Below the pieces are notes generated by a model. It saw nothing but the letters and a program-made list of their open reading frames with translations. It ran no database searches and was not told the DNA's origin. Positions 27,569-35,346 of a stretch of 64,000 bases of DNA are shown here, piece by piece. This DNA is from Promethearchaeota archaeon (GTDB lineage Archaea > Asgardarchaeota > Lokiarchaeia > Sigyniarchaeales > SOKP01): contig JAEOTZ010000021.1 in NCBI GenBank assembly GCA_016839585.1, positions 24,711 to 88,710 of the forward strand, written 5' to 3'. Both the position numbers and the translations under genes were made by a program. Position 1 is the stretch's first letter. Every line of letters starts with the position of its first letter.

Positions 27569-29773
27569 TTAAAGAATTTTCTTCAATTCTAATATCAAAG
27601 AAGATGGATTATACTTATCAAATTTATATACTTCTGCATTACCAAATTTTTTAAAGTTCTTTTTAATGTTATCTGCTGAATAAGTATGTACTCCTAAAGC
27701 CTGAGTAGCGTAAGATTTTTTTGGTTCTAATACAACTATATGGACTTTTTGTTTTGATAATTTTTTTGTTAAATCCTTCAATTCTTCAGTTACTAAGGCA
27801 TAATCATTCTCAACTTGTGCAATTAAATCAGGATATTTTACTGAAATATTGGCTCCACAGTCAGAAAATATAAAGATTACCGGGATAATATTTCGATTCT
27901 TTAGTTTCTCTGCTTTTATTAAATCTGAACATTTCTTTAATGCTGCTGCCATTGGAGTATAAGATTTTCCCTCTATTTTTTTCAATTTATTTACAGCGCT
28001 TTTAAAATTTACTGTAGGTTTTTGGAGAACAATTGCTTCTTTACCTCTAAAAATAATTAAAGCAATTTTATCCTTTTTACGATACCCTTCTTTATGGAGA
28101 GATAATATAACATCAGTCATTTGCTTTATTACATAATACATTGACGCAGAACTATCGAGAACGAAAAAGAGAATTAAAGGAGCACGGTATTCATAAATTT
28201 TGTCCATTAAATCATATTTGTTAAAGTGTATTGGAAATTCAACGTCAGTTTGATTATATACTTTGTTTTTCAAATAATTTCTTATAGTTGCATCTAAAGC
28301 AATACTTTTTGGAAGTAGATTGATTGGTCTCCTATATGAGACATATCTCCCTTTTTGTGAAGATGATATTTTAATCCGTCTTCCTATACCTCTTCCTCCA
28401 TAATCAGAAATTTTTCGATCTTTTCTAATATTATCCAATATTGAGGTCATTTTTTTTTCCATTTTATAAATGAATGTCCTATTACTCAATTTGTCCTCAA
28501 AAAATCGAATTTCCTCTTTTTCTCTAGGAATATTTTTTACTTTCCATCCTCCTGCAGGTTTAGGACTCCTTTTTTTGTTATCAGGGTATTTAGGAGGGGG
28601 TAGTTTCTGTTCCTTTGTTTCAGGTATATCAACTTTTTTAGGATCTACCGACTGACGTTTAAATTCCTTTTGTGGAGTATCGTCATGTTTTAAAGGACCT
28701 TCTGTGTCTTTACTAGGACGGTATGCTTCTGGGTCCTCATAGGCTTTCTGAATTTTACCATAGACTTCCGCAATTTTAGCCTTCACCTCCTTAGGGGTCA
28801 TTTCGTAATGAAGTGATAGAATTCTATGCTCAAACACTAAATCCATTGCCACATCTAAGTCTTCTTCAGTAATGATTTTCCTATCACTAAATGCGGCATG
28901 AGCTCTAGCACACCGGATGAATGTTATATCTGCTCTTTGAGAAAAGATTTCTAACTCATTAACTATTTTAGAAACAAACTCGTAAACAGAAGCGGGAATC
29001 TGGACTTCGTGAAGAATTTCTCGTGCTCTTACAATTTTGTGTTTTAAAATCTCTTGTTCACTTTTATAGCGTTTAATAAATTCTTTAGGATTATCATCAA
29101 AGTCAATGACTTTTTTTGTTATTTCAGCTCGAAGTTTATTATCTCGAGGAGCTTTTATTCTAACTTCTAATCCAAGCCGATCTGCAATTTGAGGTCTTAA
29201 TTCCCCTTCTTCAGGATTCATACTACCTACTAAAACAAATCGGGAAGGATGTGTAACAGATATTCCTTCACGTTCAATTATATTAATACCTGAAGCTGAA
29301 GCATCTAGAAGCGTATCGACAATATGATCTTGTAATAAATTAATTTCATCAATATATAATATTCCTCTATTTGCTTTAGCTAATAATCCAGGATGAAGTT
29401 CTGATGTTCCCTCTGTTAATACACGATCAATTGATAAGGAACCGCAAACCATATCTTCTGTTACACCAAGAGGGAGGTTAACCAATCGCATCTCTCGAAA
29501 TTCAGTTTCAATTTCCTTTTTCTTTTTCAATCTACAATCTTCACAAAGATCATCAATATTAGACTTAGGATCACAGGAAAACTGACAATCTTTAACAACT
29601 TCGATATCTGGCATTACCTCAACCAAAGATCTTACAGCAGTGGATTTTCCCGTACCTTGATGTCCCGTTAAAAGCACTCCTGCTATTTGGGGATCGATGA
29701 CATTTAGTATTAGTGCCAACTTCATCTTATCTTGTCCTAATATAGCAGTGAAAGGATAGTTAATTTTTTTCAT
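27569..29773 (-). CDS. Magnesium/cobalt chelatase-like AAA+ and VWA fusion protein
   Basis: The 734-residue chain combines a ChlI-like AAA+ motor with a ChlD-like VWA domain. The Walker A GHQGTGKS is at 37-44, a cysteine set C63/C67/C77/C80 follows as in many ChlI proteins, and Walker B is in ILYIDEINLL near 140-150. A lysine- and proline-rich linker (about 345-430) leads to the VWA domain, with MIDAS motif LDSSASM near 535, the threonine in SYTPMAA and FSDCGAN. These motors power metal insertion by CobN/BchH-type subunits. No such large subunit is in the window, so the client could be elsewhere or a different protein. Confidence 0.9.
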   Translation of the reverse strand: MKKINYPFTAILGQDKMKLALILNVIDPQIAGVLLTGHQGTGKSTAVRSLVEVMPDIEVVKDCQFSCDPKSNIDDLCEDCRLKKKKEIETEFREMRLVNLPLGVTEDMVCGSLSIDRVLTEGTSELHPGLLAKANRGILYIDEINLLQDHIVDTLLDASASGINIIEREGISVTHPSRFVLVGSMNPEEGELRPQIADRLGLEVRIKAPRDNKLRAEITKKVIDFDDNPKEFIKRYKSEQEILKHKIVRAREILHEVQIPASVYEFVSKIVNELEIFSQRADITFIRCARAHAAFSDRKIITEEDLDVAMDLVFEHRILSLHYEMTPKEVKAKIAEVYGKIQKAYEDPEAYRPSKDTEGPLKHDDTPQKEFKRQSVDPKKVDIPETKEQKLPPPKYPDNKKRSPKPAGGWKVKNIPREKEEIRFFEDKLSNRTFIYKMEKKMTSILDNIRKDRKISDYGGRGIGRRIKISSSQKGRYVSYRRPINLLPKSIALDATIRNYLKNKVYNQTDVEFPIHFNKYDLMDKIYEYRAPLILFFVLDSSASMYYVIKQMTDVILSLHKEGYRKKDKIALIIFRGKEAIVLQKPTVNFKSAVNKLKKIEGKSYTPMAAALKKCSDLIKAEKLKNRNIIPVIFIFSDCGANISVKYPDLIAQVENDYALVTEELKDLTKKLSKQKVHIVVLEPKKSYATQALGVHTYSADNIKKNFKKFGNAEVYKFDKYNPSSLILELKKIL

Positions 29774-29926
29774 GAGTATAACTGTTAGTTCAATTGATTT
29801 AGTTTATTACTTAAATACTCTTCTAATTAAAGATAATATCAAAATAAATAAAGATTTTCCTATAAACAATAGATTAATGTTAGGTTTAGGTTTATCTTAA
29901 AATAGAACTATCATTAAATAAACCAT

Positions 29927-30874
29927 CTAAAACTTTGATAACTCATCAATTCTCTGATCTAATTTAGATATAACCTCATCCCATTTAGATAAAATTTCTT
30001 CTACTTTAGGAATAACTATATCTCTTTCCTTATATTCTAAATAACCCAAAAATTCTTTAATATTTTCAATCTTCATGAAAGTTTCTGCAACATACTTACG
30101 AATTTCGGATTTTTGGTTATCTAGAACTTCAGGAACTCTGTTGTGTTCCCCACGTCGTATTAATGTCGCTATATATTCTTCTGTTCCTTGCAAAAGGGAA
30201 TTTAATTGATTTATCCTTTCCATAATAAAGTTTTCATAGGTCTCAAAAATACTATCTTTTGGAAAGAAATTAGTGATATCAATAATAAATTTCTGGGTTA
30301 GCTTAACTAATTGCTCCATATTTTCATATCCCTCAATTCTATATTCAACTATATGATAAGATGCTTCGATACCTTTATTAACATCATTCAATCTAAAAAT
30401 TTTGAAACCAGGATCATTTTTTAATCGCTTTTCGGGATCCCCTTTTTTGTCTGCTACTTCAATTTGACGTATTAACCTTGTTGGATTAAATACGAGAGAA
30501 ACTGCTAATGGGTTATTGGTTTGATAAGACAATGTGGTTTTAATATCTATGTGGCTCATCATTACTTTAAAACCGGGATGAGAATGCCACCAGCCTACTG
30601 TAAATTCTTCTCGAGAAAACGCCTTATCATCAATAATATATAAAGCTTCATAATCTTCATCTGACCATTTATATTGGTCGATAACTGCATCCTTATCGAG
30701 TTTTTGATGCATAATGGGATAGGCTGCAGCAATCATTACGTCATCACCTTCATTTTTACCAATAAAAACACCACTTACTTCAAGCCAATCATCTTTTGGG
30801 ATTTTCTGGTTCGCAAATCTCACAGAGGCAGCAACTATTGTCAAATAAACCTTCTTCGGAATAATAACAGTCAT
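29927..30874 (-). CDS. Rpn11/CSN5-like MPN (JAMM) metalloprotease, active-site complete
   Basis: This 315-residue protein starts with an MPN domain (1-170) that carries the full JAMM zinc site: E32 (in EVSG), H97 and H99 in GWWHSHPG, S107 and D110 in SHID. This GWxHSHPG form is that of Rpn11, CSN5 and AMSH, which cut isopeptide bonds of ubiquitin or related modifiers. Residues about 190-315 are helical and partly coiled coil. It is divergent from the zinc-ribbon gene and near two more MPN genes. No ubiquitin, E1 or E2 gene is in the window, so the substrate is open. ATG is the start. Confidence 0.93.
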   Translation of the reverse strand: MTVIIPKKVYLTIVAASVRFANQKIPKDDWLEVSGVFIGKNEGDDVMIAAAYPIMHQKLDKDAVIDQYKWSDEDYEALYIIDDKAFSREEFTVGWWHSHPGFKVMMSHIDIKTTLSYQTNNPLAVSLVFNPTRLIRQIEVADKKGDPEKRLKNDPGFKIFRLNDVNKGIEASYHIVEYRIEGYENMEQLVKLTQKFIIDITNFFPKDSIFETYENFIMERINQLNSLLQGTEEYIATLIRRGEHNRVPEVLDNQKSEIRKYVAETFMKIENIKEFLGYLEYKERDIVIPKVEEILSKWDEVISKLDQRIDELSKF

Positions 30875-31040
30875 GTTCTTAAATCATTTTTCTAATTATT
30901 CAAATGGAATTATATTGATTAATACAAATTTTACTATTTATGTTTTAGTTTGAATATAAAATTATATAACTATGAAATTTATATTATAATATTATTACAA
31001 TATTCAATTCTCAAAATTATATGCAATTTTATAGATAATT

Positions 31041-31694
31041 ATGTCATTAGATTTCGAAGTTCTTACAAGTCAATTAGGTGTTCCTGGCACTTCCTATAGA
31101 CTTCAATTGGGATTAATTAATGGGAAATGGGCTTGTAGATTATTGAAGGGAAAAGACGTAATTGATTCATATGTATTCAAAGATGTAGATGTGCATGATG
31201 ATATTCCTAATCAAAATCGAATTGTCTCGTGGGTCTTAATGACTGTAGCTATTCCAAATATAAACCCTCATCAAATTATGAAAACAACCCAGGCCTTGGT
31301 CAAACAAGCACTCAAAAAGAAGGAAGAAAGAAAAGCAGTAGCACCCATATCTGAAACAAAAAAAGTAGAGTTAGAGAGAGTTCCCGAAAGTGAATTGAAA
31401 CGATCTAAAGTGGCAGGATGGGTTAAAGAAGAGGGAATGAAAACAGTTCAGGAATTAGAAGTTGAAAAACGACAAGCATTTAAAGAAAGGATGATAACTA
31501 AAAGGGAAGAAGAAAGAACTCGAGAGGCTTCTACTTTAAAAACCTCAAGAGAATTACCATCTATTCCAACAGGTGCAGGTGGATCAAATGTATCTGCTGG
31601 TGCTGAGGTATCAAAATTTTGTCCATTTTGTGGAAAAGATTTAGACTGGAAATTCTGCCCTTATTGTGGGAAACCTCTACCACATGAAGATTAA
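31041..31694 (+). CDS. Beta-domain protein with C-terminal double zinc ribbon
   Basis: The 217-residue protein has an N-terminal domain (about 1-80) of probable beta strands (VPGTSYRLQLGLINGKWACRLLKGKDVIDSYVF), a long charged helix-rich linker (85-160) and a C-terminal pair of CxxC knuckles, CPFCG and CPYCG, separated by about ten residues, as in short zinc ribbons. I do not recognise the first domain. The gene sits inside the MPN cluster, between the divergent MPN gene and the two MPN-coiled-coil genes, so it may be an adaptor for them. That is inference from position. ATG is the start. Confidence 0.85.
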   Translation: MSLDFEVLTSQLGVPGTSYRLQLGLINGKWACRLLKGKDVIDSYVFKDVDVHDDIPNQNRIVSWVLMTVAIPNINPHQIMKTTQALVKQALKKKEERKAVAPISETKKVELERVPESELKRSKVAGWVKEEGMKTVQELEVEKRQAFKERMITKREEERTREASTLKTSRELPSIPTGAGGSNVSAGAEVSKFCPFCGKDLDWKFCPYCGKPLPHED

Positions 31695-31835
31695 TTTATT
31701 TTTATTTTAATAAAATCTATTTTTGAAAAAAATTATTTTTAATTTCTAAAATTCAATTCAAAAATTTAAAACATTTAAATTATATATAGATAAAAAATTA
31801 ACTATATCTAAAACTCATAAAAATCGTGATTAAAT

Positions 31836-33311
31836 TTGATATCTGATAAAACTGTCATCATTAAACCACTCGCGTATTATAAAATGCTCATTCATGTTTT
31901 ACGTTTTGGTTCTAAAGTAAGAGATCGCAAACAATATAAAGAGGTAATGGGGATCTTAATTGGTCGTCTTGAGTCAGGAGAACCTGATAAAAAAGGGATC
32001 AATGATGTAATTGTGGAAGATGCAGTACCAATTTCCCATGGCGGCTCAATAGAGGTTGCTTTTGCCCCAGAAGATTATGTAACATTCTCCATGGTTGATG
32101 CAGAATTTGCAGAAAAAGGATGGTTTAGTGTAGGGTGGTATCATTCACACCCTGGTTTGAAGATATTCTTTTCGAGTACGGATATAAAAAATATGCTTGG
32201 TTGGCAAACTCCTAACCCAAGCGCTATTGGAATTGTTTTCGATCATACTTTCTTAGAAAAACCTGGAGATATGGGATTTCGCGCATTTAGATTAGATGAT
32301 CCTTCTAAAGGTCAAACAACAGGTTATCATGAAGTAAAAACTGTAGTTGCACCTCCAGATAGTCTTGAATATTACCTAAAACTTATGGAATTGATTAACA
32401 GTGTTCACTCTAAAGAACCAACAATCTTAGAAATTAATGAAATGCCTGATTTATTTGGTGATATTGCTATTCCTAGTCAAGATCAATTAATAGCTAAGAA
32501 ACCAGAATTAGAATTAACTAAAATATTTTCTGCTATACAGAATGGAATATCAAGTTTTTTAGAGTTTACAATTGAACCATTTGTAACATTTCTTAATGTA
32601 TGGAGTCAAGAAATGATTAGAAAAACAATTGAATCTAATTTAGAAATGAGAAATAATATTTTAGCTATAAAGGAAAAGATTGGAAATGGTATCTCTAATA
32701 TACAAAAAGATTTTAAATTTTCCTTAAAAGATAAATTGAATCAATTAGATACGTATATCGATGATAAATTTGATGAATTTGATAATAACAATGAAAGTCT
32801 TAAAGAAATTATAAGTCAATTTAAAATTGAACTTAATGATAAATTGAAGGTTATATTTGAAGAAAAGCTAAAGGTTTCTCTAGATCAAGGTATAAACTCG
32901 TTTAAAGAAACTCTAGAAAATTTAACAAAAATAAATCAAGAAAGTTCTAATGTTTTTGAAAAATTAGAGAGTGAAAAAAATTCTCTAAATAGTATATCAG
33001 AGAAAATTAATTCTATTGAAGATTCAATCAACAATAAATTAAAGAATCTACAAGACGAAGTTATAAATAAACTATCCAAAAACACCAATAAAATTGTAGG
33101 AAATTTTATTAATTTAAATAAAGACACAAAGAGTTTCTTATCAGATTTAAAAGCCGCAATTATATTACTGGAAAGTTCAAAGAATCCTATACAGAATAAA
33201 ATAAAAACCCTAGAAATGGAAAATAAGACCCTCCAAAAAGATTTATTAGAGTTGAAAAATGAAAATCAAGATTTAATGAATAAATTAAAAAAATTAGAAG
33301 GAGGAGAATAA
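31836..33311 (+). CDS. MPN (JAMM) metalloprotease with long C-terminal coiled coil, active-site complete
   Basis: This 491-residue protein has an MPN domain at 1-175 with a complete JAMM site: E36 (EVMG), H103 and H105 in GWYHSHPG, S113 and D116 (SSTD). The following AFRLDDP is like the Rpn11 AFRL segment. After a linker (about 190-225), residues 235-490 form a long helical and coiled-coil region. The start codon is TTG. The next gene begins on the base after its TAA, behind a GGAGG placed seven bases before the downstream start, so both proteins are probably made together and could pair. Confidence 0.93.
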   Translation: MISDKTVIIKPLAYYKMLIHVLRFGSKVRDRKQYKEVMGILIGRLESGEPDKKGINDVIVEDAVPISHGGSIEVAFAPEDYVTFSMVDAEFAEKGWFSVGWYHSHPGLKIFFSSTDIKNMLGWQTPNPSAIGIVFDHTFLEKPGDMGFRAFRLDDPSKGQTTGYHEVKTVVAPPDSLEYYLKLMELINSVHSKEPTILEINEMPDLFGDIAIPSQDQLIAKKPELELTKIFSAIQNGISSFLEFTIEPFVTFLNVWSQEMIRKTIESNLEMRNNILAIKEKIGNGISNIQKDFKFSLKDKLNQLDTYIDDKFDEFDNNNESLKEIISQFKIELNDKLKVIFEEKLKVSLDQGINSFKETLENLTKINQESSNVFEKLESEKNSLNSISEKINSIEDSINNKLKNLQDEVINKLSKNTNKIVGNFINLNKDTKSFLSDLKAAIILLESSKNPIQNKIKTLEMENKTLQKDLLELKNENQDLMNKLKKLEGGE

Positions 33312-34721
33312 TTGAAAATGCCCGAAAATGAATTAAACAACAATCAAGACAAAAATGAGAAAGATCAAACCATTTCAACGAAAAAAGGCAAAATTATAAT
33401 AAAAAAAGAAGCTTTCAGGAATATGATAACCCATGTTTTAAGATTTGGAAGCATTGTATTAGAAAAGAGTGTAGAGGTTATGGGGATTTGTTTAGGAGAA
33501 TTAACTGAAAATGAGAAAGACATTGTTTTAATTAATGCTATTCCGATCACTCATGGAAAAAAGGTATCAGCAGGTTTCACTAAAGAAGATTATGATTTAT
33601 TAACACAACTCGAAAAACAATATCAAAAGAAGAATCTCAATATCGTAGGATGGTATAGTTCTCACCCCGGGTGGGGTCTTTATTTTTCTGACATAGAAAT
33701 AAAAACTCATCAATTTTTTCAAAAGGAAAGTAATCCTAACGGATTTTGTATTGTTTTTGATCATACTTTAATGGATAAAGATAAGTCTTTTGGTTTTGAG
33801 ATTTATAGATTTGATGATTTTAAAAAAGCAGATAAATATCATAATGTAGTATTTGAAATTGAAGAACCAGCAGACCTAGATTACTTTAAATGGGTTCAGA
33901 AATTTGTAGAAGATTTTCAAAAACAGACACCTATCTTAATTAAAGAGATTAGTGAATCAAAAGAATCAATTCCGGGTGAATTACAAGAAATACCTATATC
34001 AGAAGAGATATCACCAGCAGAAGAATTAGATGACTATTCACATATTTTACCGATAATTTCAGGATTTCAAAAAGGAGTGTCTAAATTTTCTGAATTGATA
34101 ATAGATACCTTCAAGGCTCAATTTGGAGATTGGACTAATAATCTTAAAGAAGGATCTTCGAAAGGTTCAGAATATTTACGTAATAGCATAAATAAAATGA
34201 AAGAAGCAGCCTCTCAAAGTCTTATTAAAGTAGAGAATTGGTTTAACAAAAATATGGATAGTATGTTAAATGGATTTAAAGAAACTGTCGTTAATTATGT
34301 AGACAAAAGAGTTGAAGCTCAGACTCAGTTAAGAAATGAACTAAACAATATAAAAGAAGATCTATTTAATGATTTAAATATTATTGTTGATGAAAATTTA
34401 AAATATATTAAAAGTGAAATAGCATCTGTCGTTAAATTAACAACAGTCAAAGTAAATAATAGCGTTCAAATAAATTCTAAGATTGAAGAGATGACAGGCA
34501 GCATTTCTAAAGTAATTTTAGCAATTGAAAATGAATCAAGTGATCTTGGTAGTAAAATAGAAAAAAATATTGAAACAACGATCGATCAATTTGAAACAAG
34601 TATTAATGAAAAAATTGAAAAAATGAGTTCAGAATTACAACCATTTAAAGAATATTACTCAGAAATTAGTGAATTGTTAGAAAAGTTACAAAAAATAATC
34701 ACAGATTTTCGCAATATTTAA
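33312..34721 (+). CDS. MPN-domain pseudoenzyme with long C-terminal coiled coil
   Basis: This 469-residue paralogue of the preceding gene keeps the MPN fold (about 25-190) and the glutamate E55 (EVMG). It has GWYSSHPG in place of GWYHSHPG (S116 for the first histidine) and ends the motif in SDIE (E129 for the aspartate), so the zinc site is incomplete and the domain is probably inactive, as in Rpn8 and CSN6. Residues about 225-465 are coiled coil. It starts with TTG at 33312, seven bases after GGAGG. An ATG two codons later is less well placed. Its location directly behind the active paralogue suggests an MPN+/MPN- heterodimer. Confidence 0.9.
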   Translation: MKMPENELNNNQDKNEKDQTISTKKGKIIIKKEAFRNMITHVLRFGSIVLEKSVEVMGICLGELTENEKDIVLINAIPITHGKKVSAGFTKEDYDLLTQLEKQYQKKNLNIVGWYSSHPGWGLYFSDIEIKTHQFFQKESNPNGFCIVFDHTLMDKDKSFGFEIYRFDDFKKADKYHNVVFEIEEPADLDYFKWVQKFVEDFQKQTPILIKEISESKESIPGELQEIPISEEISPAEELDDYSHILPIISGFQKGVSKFSELIIDTFKAQFGDWTNNLKEGSSKGSEYLRNSINKMKEAASQSLIKVENWFNKNMDSMLNGFKETVVNYVDKRVEAQTQLRNELNNIKEDLFNDLNIIVDENLKYIKSEIASVVKLTTVKVNNSVQINSKIEEMTGSISKVILAIENESSDLGSKIEKNIETTIDQFETSINEKIEKMSSELQPFKEYYSEISELLEKLQKIITDFRNI

Positions 34722-34781
34722 CCATATAAAACTATTACTTTTTTCCTAAAAACTTATTATTAATTATAATCTAAAAATGGT

Positions 34782-35060
34782 TTAGAAAAACTGTAAACTT
34801 GAAACTCTAGAAATATGTAATCTATATTTAGGAATGTTAGTACTCAATCGCTTTAATTGATTCAATTTAGCAATTTTACCTAAAACTCTTCCTATTTTAT
34901 CAACTTTAATGTCAACTCCAAAATTTTCCTTTAGAACTGAATTAATTTTATAGGATGATAAAATAACTACGCTTGAGATATTTTTTTCGCATAGCAACTC
35001 AATTGCTTTTTTTACTAAGCGAATCAGAGTTTCTTTATTATCTATCTTAGTTTTTTCCAT
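34782..35060 (-). CDS. Small basic protein, possible winged helix
   Basis: This protein of about 92 residues is lysine- and arginine-rich, with a helix (ETLIRLVKKAIELLC), a second helix (SSYKINSVLKENFG) and a third (VDKIGRVLGKIAKLNQLKRL) followed by a possible wing (TNIPKYRLHIS). That order suggests a winged-helix DNA- or RNA-binding protein, but no family is clear to me. I take ATG at 35060. A TTG two codons upstream is an alternative. It converges with the MPN pair and may be unrelated to it. Confidence 0.6.
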   Translation of the reverse strand: MEKTKIDNKETLIRLVKKAIELLCEKNISSVVILSSYKINSVLKENFGVDIKVDKIGRVLGKIAKLNQLKRLSTNIPKYRLHISRVSSLQFF

Positions 35061-35197
35061 TCTCAAGAATTTTAAAAAAATTTGCTATAATTAAATTTAT
35101 TATTAACTATTTTTAAAACTTTCATCTAAGTTTGATTCTTATTTTGGTTTTAACATTATAATTAGGTTTAAATTTAAAAAAATGATTTATTAATATA

Positions 35198-35329
35198 ATG
35201 TCTATTAAGCAATCTAATTCTGTTATTTCTCTAAAAAATTTGAGCTCATTTAGAGTACAAAAAAGTTCAGAAGCAGAAATAAAATTACTGAAATTAAGGC
35301 GTTACATTTATCACATAATTCAAATATAG
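35198..35329 (+). CDS. Possible 43-residue leader peptide ORF
   Basis: A short frame with ATG at 35198 ends 17 bases before the next gene. The peptide is polar and basic (KLLKLRRYIYHIIQ) and has no known motif. Its position just upstream suggests a leader peptide or a small co-transcribed gene. It may also be a chance frame. Confidence 0.3.
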   Translation: MSIKQSNSVISLKNLSSFRVQKSSEAEIKLLKLRRYIYHIIQI

Positions 35330-35346
35330 GGAAAGGTAGGTTCAGA

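Noticed and set aside
31041..31694. Ubiquitin-like protein or E1/E2 enzyme next to the MPN genes
   Set aside because: No GG-terminal beta-grasp protein or E1/E2 motif is present among the genes of this region. The zinc-ribbon protein ends in PLPHED.
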